A stretch of 13,967 nucleotides of DNA from DATFJZ01 sp046482845. Its GTDB lineage: Bacteria; Desulfobacterota; Desulfobacteria; Desulfobacterales; Desulfobacteraceae. Under the pieces are notes generated by a model. That model ran no database searches, was not told the DNA's origin, and saw nothing but the letters and a program-made list of their open reading frames with translations. Numbering within the stretch: position 1 is the stretch's first letter; the number at the start of each line of letters is the position of its first letter. The stretch is from assembly GCA_046482845.1 (NCBI GenBank), contig JAWOEJ010000015.1, forward strand, positions 1 to 13,967, read 5' to 3'. Shown here piece after piece: positions 1 to 8,691 of this stretch. Made by a program: the position numbers and the translations under genes.

Positions 1-98
1 GTCAATTTAAAAAAATACCCAATGTCATCAAGTCCCCGTTCTGCACGCATAAAAGCCATTATTGTAATACCGGTTTTGCAGGGCACGATTTCATTCAT
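1..98 (-). CDS. possible partial hypothetical protein running off the left edge
   Basis: A minus-strand reading frame is open from the window edge back to a TAA inside the repeat at about 140. Its first ATG is at 98, giving 32 visible codons that begin MNEIVPCKTGITIMAFMRAE. The composition is protein-like, but there is no clear ribosome binding site and the opposite strand is also open here for about 50 codons. It lies downstream of the zinc-ribbon gene in the same direction, with the repeat at 132-207 in between. I do not recognise the family. The call rests only on an open frame and amino-acid composition. Confidence 0.25.
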   Translation of the reverse strand, partial: MNEIVPCKTGITIMAFMRAERGLDDIGYFFKL

Positions 99-131
99 GC
101 CGGAAAAGGTCTCATTTTCGCGAAATGTAAT

Positions 132-207
132 ACTCGGTTATCAAATTGTTTGAATACCGCCGCCCCCAGCGGTTCCCTGTCCTTCCATAAAAACTTGATA
201 ATCGAGT
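132..207 (+). repeat. dispersed intergenic repeat, copy A, with terminal inverted repeats
   Basis: The element begins ACTCGGTTATCAA (132-144) and ends TTGATAATCGAGT (195-207). These are inverted repeats with one mismatch, so the whole 76-base unit can fold back on itself like a small MITE. The interior carries the family core GAATACCGCCGCCCCC (from 152) followed by AGCGGTTCCCTGT, which differs from the other copies by C for G in GGTTGCC. An inner short hairpin is possible (ACCGC with GCGGT). The right end touches the stop codon of the zinc-ribbon gene (stop at 209-211), so on the minus strand it is the first thing transcribed past that gene and might act as a terminator or RNA-stabilising fold (inference). 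Matching cores lie at 8768, 9699 and 10571; the left part recurs at 4869. Confidence 0.8.
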
Positions 208-208
208 T

Positions 209-1276
209 TTAGAGACAATCTGTGCAGCACAGGTTGTCTTTGTCGTCCAGCCCCAGAGCATAGGTGCTGCTGCCGCATCGGCTGCATACCCAGGGGTCCA
301 TCTCCTTTGTTACAGGATTGTAAATCAAAGGAAAGGTTCTGGTGTGACGGCCTGACATCACAGTGACAGAAACCCTGACACAGGGGGTTGTCATCAGAAG
401 CGCCGCTACAGGCTCAAAGGAGAGCTTTATCGAGTATTTGTTCAGCAGATCCCTTTTTTTGGCGGCAAGCTCTTCAGGAATCATGGCGATTTTCTCCTTT
501 CTCTCCTGAATGACCTTGTCGGACAGACCGGATCTGTCAAGGCTGTCTTCCATCTCCTTTTCAAGGGCTTTGTAATAGGTGTCAAGACTGACACAGTCCC
601 GTCTGTACCTGCGGTTCATGCTCCGTTTAAAGGGGTTGAGTTCTGCTTCAACAGCTGACGGGCCCCAGGATTTAACAAGTTCATGGATGCGCTTGATCTG
701 CTGATCTGAAAATGTCTGAATTTTTCCAGTATGGTACACTTTTTCAGCAGTTACCAGCATATCTGACATGCCAGGTGTCAGGGCCATGGTATCCAGATTG
801 AGTGAAAAATCGATCAATCCCTGTTTCTGTTCATCACTCTGGGCCAGGTACCGGCATGTGAGCAGCAGATACCAGGTCATGGACTCTGCAGCGGCTGTTT
901 TCTTGATTTTACTTTTATAAAAGGAAAACTGCTCATTGATCAAGTTTTCAAACCCCTGGCTCTTGATATAGGTAAAACTTAGATTTACCTGGAGAAACGG
1001 GGGTGCTGCTCCGGCCATGGAAACAATCCTGTCCAGCAGAGGACTTTGAAATTGTACGGCATAGCAGTTTTTCCGCCCTGTTTTTTCTGCTTCTTCAGTC
1101 GATTCTGTCAGTGAAATCTCCTCTTCAACGTCCAGGGCAGCAGCAGTTGCTTCAGGCAGCAGCAGATCAATCCGGTTTCCCTTTTTTTCCATGACAGCGC
1201 CGCTGGCCTTGAAAAAGCGGATTACAAAGTCGGTCAGGTTCAAATTTTCGTTCCCTGAATTTGAATTAGAGCTCAT
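209..1276 (-). CDS. protein of unknown function with C-terminal zinc ribbon, partner of the SNF2 helicase upstream
   Basis: This is a 355-aa, largely helical soluble protein with no signal peptide or membrane segment. The only recognisable part is the C-terminus, a four-cysteine zinc-ribbon arrangement: Cys331 and Cys334 (CSRC), then Cys351 and Cys354 (CTDC), with an extra Cys350. It follows a short beta-like segment (FPLIYNPVTKEMDPW). The open frame extends upstream to 1309, but I chose the ATG at 1274-1276: it overlaps the end of the upstream SNF2 gene by 11 bases, has a GGTGA upstream, and avoids a longer overlap. Such an overlap usually means translational coupling, so the protein probably works with that helicase (inference). 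The zinc ribbon could bind DNA, RNA or the partner. I cannot name a family, and no catalytic motif is visible in residues 1-320. Confidence 0.85.
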   Translation of the reverse strand: MSSNSNSGNENLNLTDFVIRFFKASGAVMEKKGNRIDLLLPEATAAALDVEEEISLTESTEEAEKTGRKNCYAVQFQSPLLDRIVSMAGAAPPFLQVNLSFTYIKSQGFENLINEQFSFYKSKIKKTAAAESMTWYLLLTCRYLAQSDEQKQGLIDFSLNLDTMALTPGMSDMLVTAEKVYHTGKIQTFSDQQIKRIHELVKSWGPSAVEAELNPFKRSMNRRYRRDCVSLDTYYKALEKEMEDSLDRSGLSDKVIQERKEKIAMIPEELAAKKRDLLNKYSIKLSFEPVAALLMTTPCVRVSVTVMSGRHTRTFPLIYNPVTKEMDPWVCSRCGSSTYALGLDDKDNLCCTDCL

Positions 1277-3671
1277 AATTGTCACCAAACAATGTGTCAT
1301 CCAGTTCACGTGTTTTATTGTACCCGGTTTTAGCCCGTTTCATCCGTTGCCCCAGGTTGGCAAAGGATTTTTTCCTGTCCTGTTCAGATTCTGCCTCCAC
1401 AAAGAGATCATACACCATTTCACTGAATTCCTTTTCTCCTTTTATGCGCCCGAGAATCATATCAATTTCTCCGATGACCATTTCAAACATATTGATTTTT
1501 CTGTCAAGGACATCCAGAATATAATCCTCAATGGAGCCTGTGGCGCAGAAGTTGTAAATCTGCACCTGGTTTTCCTGGCCGATCCTGTGAATCCGGCCGA
1601 TCCGCTGCTCAATCTTCATGGGATTCCAGGGAAGATCATAGTTTACCATGCGGGCGCAGAACTGAAGGTTCCTTCCTTCTCCCCCGATTTCCGTGGTCAC
1701 CAGAATCTGTTTTTCTGTTCGAAACGCTTCAATGGCCGCATCCTTCTGCTTGTTATCCATGCCGCCGTGGAAGAGAGAAAACGAATAATTGTTCCAGTCC
1801 AGAAATTCTGCCAGGTGCTCAATAGTGGCCTTATATTTTACAAATACAATTATTTTTTCTCCTTTTCCTGCATTGATGACTTTCATCAACGTCTTGTTCT
1901 TGGGCGTATCAACAGTGGTGCGGCACAGATTCTTCACTGCCATGATTTCTTCTTCAAGTTCCGGGGAATATATTTTTCTGGCAAGCATATTGTCAAGACT
2001 TGATGCCACTGCAGTCGGTGAAGACCCGGCCTGGGCAAGCAGATTCTTGACAATCACCCTTGCCCTGCCCTTTTGATCCTTATTCATGGCAAGAATCAGC
2101 GATTCAAGGCGTTTGTAGAATTCTTTGTCCGAATCCAGAGGGTCAATATTAATGGTTTCTGCAAATCTCGGCGGAATATGTATACCGGCAAGGGCTCTTG
2201 TATTGCGGATCATCACCTGACCGAGAAGCTCTTTTAACAACACCTGGTTTCTGGGATCTGTGGGATCTCCCCGGGTCATGAATTTTTCCCTGAACGCTTT
2301 GGCTGTGTCCAGCTGTCCCGGCTTGAGAAGGGTGATAAGATTGTACAGCTCCATTAAATTGTTTTCCACAGGCGTTGCCGTCAAAAGCAGGATAAACCTT
2401 TTTTTCAGCGCGTTGACCAGTTTCCAGTTCAGGGTGGAACGATTTTTCAGATGGTGCGCTTCATCAACAATGATCATGTCATACTCTCTGGCCGTGACAA
2501 GATCAAAATTCTTTTTTGATTTGGCATGGTTGATGGAGGCAATAACAAAGGGATGATCCCAGAATTTTTTATCCCCTGATTTAAACTCCATATCATCTGT
2601 GGAAGGCACATCCATGTTGAACTTGCGCCTCATTTCTTCCTTCCACTGGCTGACCAGGGGGGTGGGGGTCAAAATGATTCCTGATTTGACCATGCCCCGT
2701 TTGATGTATTCCACAAGAATCATCAGCGCTTCAATGGTTTTGCCAAGCCCGACTTCATCGGAAAGAAGTGCCCTGCCCCGGAATTGTTTCAATACCTTTC
2801 TGGCTGTTTCTTCCTGGTACCAGAAGGACTGGACCTGACTCAGAGAGGACAGGCAGACAAGGGATTCAAAGGATTCTGCAAACCGGATCTGATGGCTGAG
2901 GAGTGCCACCTCATAGGTGTCCAGGGAAGAGGGGTGAGGATTGCCCAGTAAATTTCGAAACAGGGTGTCATCAACGTTGGAGATCACCGGTACATCCTGG
3001 ATATCAGATGCAGTTTCAGAGGAAGTGGTTTTCCCTTTTTCTTTATTCTGCTGATTTAGGGCTGAAGGGCCTGAAGCGTCTTTTTGCAGTTCAGAGGGCC
3101 ATTTCTTCTGTGCAGGCCCATTCTTTTTTTTGGCCGATATTTGATCTTTTTTTATCCTGCTCAATATTTCTTCGTACTCTTCTATGTCCTTTTTGTTTTC
3201 TATATTGGCTTGACACTCTTTTTCAAGATTTTTGAGATCTTTTTTGATTGCTCTTTTGTTTTTTAATTTAAGAGAGGGTAATTCTTTGAGTACTTTTTCC
3301 AGTTCTTCCAGACATGTGTCATACCTGCCAAGATTGAACAAAAAGATCACCCGGGTGATTTTCATGTCATCCTGGATTTTTCCAATCCGCTCCAGACCCT
3401 CAATTGCTTTCAGCTCAAGGGCCTCGTCCTCTATCTGACTGCCGATATGCCCCATGGCATGCAAAACATCCTCATCATCCGGAAGAATGGCAAAGGCCTT
3501 CTTTATGGCCCTTTCAGCCTTATCCAACCGTCCCATGGCCAAAAAATAGCCTGCATCTTCCAGATAACATAAACCGTTCACATGGTGTTTACTGGTAAAT
3601 TTGGCACGGTGAATCTGTTTTTTTTTTCTCTTTCGCTTGAGCCTTTTCTTTTCTGTTTTTGAGTTTGCCAT
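1266..3671 (-). CDS. SNF2/RapA-like DEAH-box ATPase
   Basis: An 801-aa superfamily 2 ATPase of the SNF2 type. Visible motifs: Walker A DEVGLGKT (305-312), motif II DEAH (403-406), motif III LLTATP (429-434), HGGMD (635-639) and the motif V/VI stretch ending QRIGRIHRIGQ (689-699). These make it an ATP-driven translocase on double-stranded nucleic acid or a remodeller of protein-DNA complexes, as in RapA and SWI2/SNF2 (family knowledge). The N-terminal 300 residues are different: a very basic start (KKRLKRKRKKK, residues 8-18), then TPR-like helices around 35-125, then a charged low-complexity linker (about 140-230). The ATG at 3671 has only a weak GAAG upstream. The zinc-ribbon gene overlaps its 3' end, and the GalT-like gene ends 93 bases upstream. 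Without methylase, nuclease or PLD partners, I would not assign it to a known defence system. Confidence 0.92.
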   Translation of the reverse strand: MANSKTEKKRLKRKRKKKQIHRAKFTSKHHVNGLCYLEDAGYFLAMGRLDKAERAIKKAFAILPDDEDVLHAMGHIGSQIEDEALELKAIEGLERIGKIQDDMKITRVIFLFNLGRYDTCLEELEKVLKELPSLKLKNKRAIKKDLKNLEKECQANIENKKDIEEYEEILSRIKKDQISAKKKNGPAQKKWPSELQKDASGPSALNQQNKEKGKTTSSETASDIQDVPVISNVDDTLFRNLLGNPHPSSLDTYEVALLSHQIRFAESFESLVCLSSLSQVQSFWYQEETARKVLKQFRGRALLSDEVGLGKTIEALMILVEYIKRGMVKSGIILTPTPLVSQWKEEMRRKFNMDVPSTDDMEFKSGDKKFWDHPFVIASINHAKSKKNFDLVTAREYDMIIVDEAHHLKNRSTLNWKLVNALKKRFILLLTATPVENNLMELYNLITLLKPGQLDTAKAFREKFMTRGDPTDPRNQVLLKELLGQVMIRNTRALAGIHIPPRFAETINIDPLDSDKEFYKRLESLILAMNKDQKGRARVIVKNLLAQAGSSPTAVASSLDNMLARKIYSPELEEEIMAVKNLCRTTVDTPKNKTLMKVINAGKGEKIIVFVKYKATIEHLAEFLDWNNYSFSLFHGGMDNKQKDAAIEAFRTEKQILVTTEIGGEGRNLQFCARMVNYDLPWNPMKIEQRIGRIHRIGQENQVQIYNFCATGSIEDYILDVLDRKINMFEMVIGEIDMILGRIKGEKEFSEMVYDLFVEAESEQDRKKSFANLGQRMKRAKTGYNKTRELDDTLFGDNYEL

Positions 3672-3764
3672 ATTCTTCAGGTTCTGCCATTTTCAGGAAC
3701 AGGTCTTATGGTGATGTCCCTGTTATTTCTTTGTGCTGTTATGTGCATGATTTTAAAATCAATT

Positions 3765-4796
3765 TTATGGTTTCCAGTACTTTTCCGCCATGGATTTCAC
3801 CTCTTCAGGCCGGGTAAATGTGGCCATTTCACCGGACGCAATATCAAACCCTGTAAAATCACTTCTCACCCAGGGCGAAAAATTGGATCTGGCTGTGATT
3901 GAAACCTTAAGACACGGGATATTTTTTTCATTTTCAATGGATATCAAGGCCAGATTGTATGAATTTCTATTCAGACTTTTATAAAATTGCTGAACATTTA
4001 AAACCCCTTGGGCCAGATCCTGCCATAAATCCATCTGATCGGGAACGAGAAGGGAGGACGCATGACTTGATATACCCCATATTTCATAGAAACCCGACGG
4101 GGCAAAGGCAGCCATCCACTCCCAGCTCCCTGTGGTGCCGATATACCTTTTGCCTGTTCTTTTTTCAGCTGTTAACAGGTCAGATATAATGCATTTCCCA
4201 TATTGTGCGTGATAGAATTCTGCTCTTTTTTCAAGGATCAAATGATTGTTTGACCTTGATTTTGAGGCGTGCACCTGAAGGTGGGGATGTACCAGAGACC
4301 CTCCGGCTCCGGGAAGATGGTTCTGGGTGATTGACATGTACACAGCTTTTGGATCAAAATGTTTAACCCGTGACAGGTACCCAGCACAATTGATAAAGCT
4401 GTCCCTGTAGGAATTCAATTCTGCACTGCCGATTTCAACATAATGGGTATCATCAAACAGAGACACCGCAGACCACTCTGTATAGGGAAAAAGGTTGGGG
4501 AAGAGAAGGGATTTGTTATATGTCAGCCGGGGAGAACTGCTTATTTCCGGCAACAGACAGGGGGTCATGGATGTCAGGTTTTCCTGACAGAAAGGGCATT
4601 TTTTTCTGTCAAGATCAGCATCAGGAAAGGCGGGCTGTCCTTCCTGTCCCCGTTCTTTTTCCATGGCCCTTGAGGGCAGGATTCTGCAGGTTCTCAGGCT
4701 GATCGGATCAGTTCTTATCTCCAGATCTCTTTTTATACGTCTGCCTGATGTATCCATGAACTCTGCTGTCAGTTCTGATTTTTTAAATTCAATCAT
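3765..4796 (-). CDS. GalT-like nucleotidyltransferase, HIT superfamily
   Basis: A 343-aa protein of the galactose-1-phosphate uridylyltransferase fold, close to the usual length of 330-350. It has a zinc-type CPFC pair at residues 67-70, the GalT-style substrate loop QNHLPGAGGS, and the active-site HPHLQ at 170-174 (GalT has HPHxQ, where the second His is the nucleotidylated residue). The stretch WMAAFAPSGFYEIW (about 226-240) and a C-terminal PWVRSDFTGFD also fit the family. It would transfer a nucleoside monophosphate between a sugar phosphate and a nucleotide sugar, or phosphorylase-like between ADP-sugar and phosphate. No sugar-metabolism gene lies nearby, so the true substrate is open. 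The ATG at 4796 has no evident Shine-Dalgarno sequence in its A/T-rich upstream region. It sits between the two SNF2 modules on the same strand. Confidence 0.82.
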   Translation of the reverse strand: MIEFKKSELTAEFMDTSGRRIKRDLEIRTDPISLRTCRILPSRAMEKERGQEGQPAFPDADLDRKKCPFCQENLTSMTPCLLPEISSSPRLTYNKSLLFPNLFPYTEWSAVSLFDDTHYVEIGSAELNSYRDSFINCAGYLSRVKHFDPKAVYMSITQNHLPGAGGSLVHPHLQVHASKSRSNNHLILEKRAEFYHAQYGKCIISDLLTAEKRTGKRYIGTTGSWEWMAAFAPSGFYEIWGISSHASSLLVPDQMDLWQDLAQGVLNVQQFYKSLNRNSYNLALISIENEKNIPCLKVSITARSNFSPWVRSDFTGFDIASGEMATFTRPEEVKSMAEKYWKP

Positions 4797-4868
4797 AGTG
4801 TATTTTTTTAAATAATTTAATTTTTAAACAAAGATCAGGTTGTTGTAGCTGGTTTCCAAAAATACTTT

Positions 4869-4902
4869 AACTCGGTATTCAAAAAACTTGATGATCGAAT
4901 CT
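4869..4902 (-). repeat. dispersed intergenic repeat, copy B (left part only, inverted)
   Basis: On the minus strand this reads ATCAAGTTTTTTGAATACCG followed by AGTT. It matches the left half of copy C (from 8776) through GAATACCG but then ends in a terminal-repeat-like sequence instead of the CCGCCCCCAGCGG core. It lies in the 108-base gap between the SWIM gene and the GalT-like gene, three bases past the SWIM stop codon. This position just after a stop codon is shared with copies A, D and E. Confidence 0.7.
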
Positions 4903-4904
4903 TA

Positions 4905-5933
4905 TCATGCTTTCATGTACATGCCCCGCAAGGGATTTTTAATCCGTCCCATCTTTTTTGCCCGGGCAAGGCTGTTTCGGATAAACACATCTTCAAAACC
5001 AGTCCTGGCTTTTATCTCTTTTACTGATATTGGATTTACGGTTCTTCTCTCAATGAGCCGCACCACGGTTTCAAAGTCAGGGCTCTTTTTTTCTTTACCA
5101 ATGCCTTTATCTCTTTTCTTTGGGCTGGTAGATCTTTTCTTTGGGCTGACAGATCGGGACTTTCCAGGTTCAGGTTTTATATCATCATCAATGCCAGATT
5201 CCAAATCAATACCAAATTCCGATGACAGATCTGCATCTTTAATGATCCGTCCTGATGTTTTTGCAGCTGCTTTATTGATGAGCTGTTCTGCCTCTTCCTG
5301 TATGGCTTGAGAGACAAGGTCTTCCATTTTTACCCCTCTCAGGGAGAAAAACAGGGAGGGGTCCATGTCAAGTCTGGCCCCGACACCGTAGAGAGTGGCG
5401 GCAACATGCTTGCACATGTATGCAAAATCCGGACAGGAGCAGTGAAAATCTATTTCACCGGGACCAGGAAACATTCCCTTCTTTTTACTGGTCAGCAGAT
5501 CTGCCATGACTTTCGGCAGTCTGCCGTTGACAAGGTCGTTCAGGGACTCTGTTCTGCCCCTGCATTTTTCAATTATTGCCTGCCACAAAGCCGGCTTGAT
5601 CTTTTTAATTTTCACCTCAACAGTATAGGGGGTTGACCTGGACCCCTGAACCAGGGATAGAATTTTTCCAGGCTGGATCTGCAGGTCCAGTACAGCACCA
5701 TGGCAGACATAGGAACGCCCTCTGCCTATTCTGTTGCTGAAGTCCGCATAACTCTCAAGGTTTTTGTTCCAGGCCATGCCCCACCAGGACCGGGCAATTT
5801 TTTTTCCCTCTATCTGAACCGGCTGAATGCCGGGCATCTTTTTTTTAAGCTGCTTTATTTTTTTTTCCGCTTTGGCTTTTTTTTCAGCCACTGACACATA
5901 TCGGGGAAATCTGTAATAATTGTACCTGCTCAT
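4905..5933 (-). CDS. SWIM zinc-finger protein paired with the SNF2 helicase
   Basis: A 342-aa protein with a SWIM zinc-binding motif C-x-C-x6-C-x-H (Cys165, Cys167, Cys174, His176, within FHCSCPDFAYMCKH). SWIM domains bind DNA or proteins and in bacteria are commonly encoded next to SNF2 ATPases, as here (family knowledge). The N-terminal region (about 1-160) carries the ARSWWGMAWNKNLE segment typical of these SWIM partners. A lysine-rich linker at about 260-285 contains two SPKKR units encoded by a 21-base tandem repeat (5112-5127 and 5133-5148). The last ~60 residues look like a winged-helix type domain. A TTG at 5946-5948 could extend the frame by five codons, but I prefer the ATG at 5931-5933, which has GCAGGA about seven bases upstream. 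The gap to the helicase stop is 18 bases, so the two are almost surely one transcript. Confidence 0.9.
   Translation of the reverse strand: MSRYNYYRFPRYVSVAEKKAKAEKKIKQLKKKMPGIQPVQIEGKKIARSWWGMAWNKNLESYADFSNRIGRGRSYVCHGAVLDLQIQPGKILSLVQGSRSTPYTVEVKIKKIKPALWQAIIEKCRGRTESLNDLVNGRLPKVMADLLTSKKKGMFPGPGEIDFHCSCPDFAYMCKHVAATLYGVGARLDMDPSLFFSLRGVKMEDLVSQAIQEEAEQLINKAAAKTSGRIIKDADLSSEFGIDLESGIDDDIKPEPGKSRSVSPKKRSTSPKKRDKGIGKEKKSPDFETVVRLIERRTVNPISVKEIKARTGFEDVFIRNSLARAKKMGRIKNPLRGMYMKA
5112..5148 (-). repeat. 21-base in-frame tandem repeat in the SWIM gene
   Basis: TCTTTTCTTTGGGCTG occurs at 5112-5127 and again at 5133-5148, a period of exactly 21 bases or seven codons. It encodes two copies of an S-P-K-K-R-S/D unit. 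SPKK-type units are minor-groove DNA-binding elements in histone H1 and similar tails, so the duplication may add DNA affinity to the linker. It may also be a neutral slippage product. Confidence 0.8.
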
Positions 5934-5951
5934 TTTTTTATCCTGCAAAGG

Positions 5952-8615
5952 TTAAAGCGTAAGCGTGAACATGTCCATCAGGGCTTTGTTGTCCATTTCC
6001 GTAATAAGCGTGTCATCGGAGGGTGCAATGATTTTCTGAGAAACAGCTTTTTTGTTTTCAATCATTACATCGATTTTGTCCTCTATGGTGCCCCTGGTTA
6101 TGAACTTGTGCACCAGCACTCCTTTTTTCTGTCCAATGCGAAAGGCCCTGTCCGTTGCCTGGTCTTCTACCGCCGGGTTCCACCACCGGTCAAAATGGAT
6201 TACATGGTTGGCCCGGGTAAGGTTCAACCCGGTGCCGCCGGCCTTGAGGGAAAGCACCATAAATGGAACATACGCTTTTTCCTGAAAATATTCAATGGCC
6301 TCTTTTCTCTTCTTTATGCCAATGCTGCCGTGGATGACAGGCCCGCTTTTGTGAAACACCGTTTCAAGGAAATTTGCCAGGGGCGCTGCCATCTCCTTGA
6401 ACTGGGTAAATACCAGTACCCGTTCCCGTTTGGCATAAATGGTTTCACAGATCTCTTTGAGGCGAAGGAATTTTCCGCTTTCTTCCGGGGCATATCCGCC
6501 TGTTCCAAGGTATTGGTCGGGGTGATTGCAGATCTGCTTGAACTTGATCAGAGACGAGAGGATAATTCCCTTTCTCTGAATCCCTTCTTCTGCCTCAGCA
6601 AGGCGGCGCTGGAGTTCTTCTACAAAGTCCTGGTACAGCACCACCTGTTTTTTTGTAAGCCTGGGAAAGGTTTTCATCTCCACTTTTTCAGGAAGATCAG
6701 AAACAATGGCTTTATCTGTTTTCATCCGCCTGAGAATAAACGGGGCCACCACCTTTTTCAGCCGCTTATATCCTTCAGGTGATTTTTTCAGTTCTGCTGA
6801 AAAGCGTTTAAACGCTTTTGCCGTTCCCAGAAGCCCGGGGTTGAGAAAATCAAACAAAGACCAGAGATCTCCCAGGTTGTTTTCTATGGGGGTACCGGTC
6901 ATGGTGATCCGTGTGCCGGCTTTAATTTTTTTTACACATTTTGCCTGCTTTGTGCCTGGATTCTTAATGGCCTGGGCTTCATCCAGGATCAGGCAGCGCC
7001 ATGACACTTCTGATATCCATTTGTGGCGCTGGGCAATGGCATAGGTGGTAATCACAAGGTCTGTGGTTTTCAGATCCGGTTTTACCGCTTTTTTCCCCCT
7101 CCCCCTTCCATTGGTGTATCCTGGATGGGCAATAAAGCAGCGCAGCCCCGGCAGGAACCGGTTGATCTCATTTTCCCAGTTTGAAAGAAGTGAGGCAGGA
7201 ATAATCAGCAGACAGGGACTGCCTTTGGCGCTGTTTTTTAAAACGCTTAAAAACCCCAGCACCTGAACAGTTTTGCCAAGGCCCATGTCATCAGCCAGGC
7301 ATGCGCCAAGCTTCAAAGAATCAAGGAAGAGAAGCCAGTTGACCCCCTTGTGCTGATATGGGCGCAGCGTTGCGCCAAACCCTTTTAAGGCCCGGGCTTG
7401 TGCTGGCTGTTCAGGATTTTTCAGTTTTCTGATAATAGATTCAAACCATTCACCGCTGGATATCTCAATGTCTGCTTCACTGCCCGCTGTGGTGAGCTGC
7501 TGGGGGTGAAGCTGGAGCTGGAGGGCCTCATTAATGGTGAGCCCTTCTTCCTTGTTCAAGGTCATTGCCTTTTCATAGGCATTTAAAAGCGCTTCAAGCT
7601 TTTCCCTGTCCACTTCTGTCCAGCGGTTTTTTATTCTGGCAAGCCCGCTGCTCTGGGAAAGCAGGTTTTTAACCTCCTGGATGGAAAGGACTTCATCCCC
7701 CAGACATATCTCTGCCTTGAAATCAAGCAGAGCGTCAGCCCCGACAAGAGAGGGCTCATTGTTTCCAATCTGGATTTTCACCACGGGTCTGGCTGTGTGT
7801 TTTTTCCACCAGTCAGGAATACGGCAGATAATGCCGCATTGTTCAAAAAGATGAATCTGCTGAAGAAATTCATAGGCTTCCTCTGTATTCCAGGCCAGGT
7901 GATGGAAAAGTTCGCCCGTATCCAGAAGGGATTTTAAAAGACGGCTCTTTGCTGCAGCCGTGTGCACCGTGGTTAAAAGCTCCAGCAGCTGGTCATCCTG
8001 GCCTTTGAATTCTTCCAGGGCATAGTGCAGGGGCCGGTGTTTGCTGCCCATCCCTGTTTTTGACGCATAGGTGGCCAGGAACTGGAAGGGGAAATTATGG
8101 TCTTTGTTTTCCACCAGATGAAAAAAAACCCTGCCTGCAAGATGGACATGGGGAGAAAATTCATAAAAAAATTCCCCTACCTTTCCCTTGAATACTTTGA
8201 TTTCATCCCTGAAAACTGAAATCAGGGCTTCAAGCACCCCTGCAACAAGATTTGTGTCAAGGTATTCCATACCGGTCATAAGGGGGGCGGCCTCAACAAG
8301 GGCGTCAAGTTCTTCCCTGGAAAATTCGATTTCAGCATTGTGACGCTGCTGCTCAATATCCGGACAGGTTTTAAGCTTTTCTATAAAAGCGCGGGCGACC
8401 CGCCGCCAGAAATCAAGGGAAGGGGAAAGGACAATGTTTGTATCTGAACAGCCGAGAAAAAGAAGCCACTTTTGATCACCACTGAGATACCTGGCATAAA
8501 TGTCATGGTTGAGCTTCTGCTGCTTTTTGCCAAGCCTTGTCCCGGCACTTTCAAATGCAGGGGAAAGGTCGCCGGTGGGCAGGATGTCCACCACAAGCTC
8601 CCGGGTTGTCTCCAT
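5952..8615 (-). CDS. SNF2-family helicase/ATPase with bacterial SNF2-associated N-terminal domain
   Basis: An 887-aa SNF2 ATPase. In the N-terminal half, the stretch containing GIICRIPDWWKK (about 261-272) followed by a predicted beta/alpha region to about 345 matches the SNF2-helicase-associated domain of bacterial family members. The ATPase core has DDMGLGKT (442-449), DEAQ (545-548), MTGTPIENN (572-580) and QATDRAFRIGQ (819-829). The expected activity is ATP-dependent translocation on duplex DNA, with displacement or remodelling of bound proteins. The open frame extends to a TTG at 8669, but the ATG at 8613-8615 has AAAGGTG about eight bases upstream and is the better start. It is followed at 18 bases by the SWIM protein, the usual bacterial partner. 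A divergent gene begins 400 bases upstream. Confidence 0.93.
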   Translation of the reverse strand: METTRELVVDILPTGDLSPAFESAGTRLGKKQQKLNHDIYARYLSGDQKWLLFLGCSDTNIVLSPSLDFWRRVARAFIEKLKTCPDIEQQRHNAEIEFSREELDALVEAAPLMTGMEYLDTNLVAGVLEALISVFRDEIKVFKGKVGEFFYEFSPHVHLAGRVFFHLVENKDHNFPFQFLATYASKTGMGSKHRPLHYALEEFKGQDDQLLELLTTVHTAAAKSRLLKSLLDTGELFHHLAWNTEEAYEFLQQIHLFEQCGIICRIPDWWKKHTARPVVKIQIGNNEPSLVGADALLDFKAEICLGDEVLSIQEVKNLLSQSSGLARIKNRWTEVDREKLEALLNAYEKAMTLNKEEGLTINEALQLQLHPQQLTTAGSEADIEISSGEWFESIIRKLKNPEQPAQARALKGFGATLRPYQHKGVNWLLFLDSLKLGACLADDMGLGKTVQVLGFLSVLKNSAKGSPCLLIIPASLLSNWENEINRFLPGLRCFIAHPGYTNGRGRGKKAVKPDLKTTDLVITTYAIAQRHKWISEVSWRCLILDEAQAIKNPGTKQAKCVKKIKAGTRITMTGTPIENNLGDLWSLFDFLNPGLLGTAKAFKRFSAELKKSPEGYKRLKKVVAPFILRRMKTDKAIVSDLPEKVEMKTFPRLTKKQVVLYQDFVEELQRRLAEAEEGIQRKGIILSSLIKFKQICNHPDQYLGTGGYAPEESGKFLRLKEICETIYAKRERVLVFTQFKEMAAPLANFLETVFHKSGPVIHGSIGIKKRKEAIEYFQEKAYVPFMVLSLKAGGTGLNLTRANHVIHFDRWWNPAVEDQATDRAFRIGQKKGVLVHKFITRGTIEDKIDVMIENKKAVSQKIIAPSDDTLITEMDNKALMDMFTLTL

Positions 8616-8691
8616 GTTTAAAACACCTTTGAAAAGAAAATCATTAATAAAAATAACTCTTTTTATCAAAGGCGTTAGACTTCAGGCAAGC

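Noticed and set aside
1191..2003. 270-codon open frame on the plus strand
   Set aside because: It is antisense to the SNF2 helicase, which has all family motifs in this stretch. The plus-strand translation has no recognisable domain.
6108..6782. 224-codon open frame on the plus strand
   Set aside because: Antisense to the C-terminal ATPase motifs of the 887-aa SNF2 protein; no domain features.
209..8615. DISARM, BREX or another named defence system based on the SNF2 genes
   Set aside because: No methyltransferase, PLD nuclease, DUF1998-type protein or other diagnostic partner is present; SNF2 ATPases alone are not specific.
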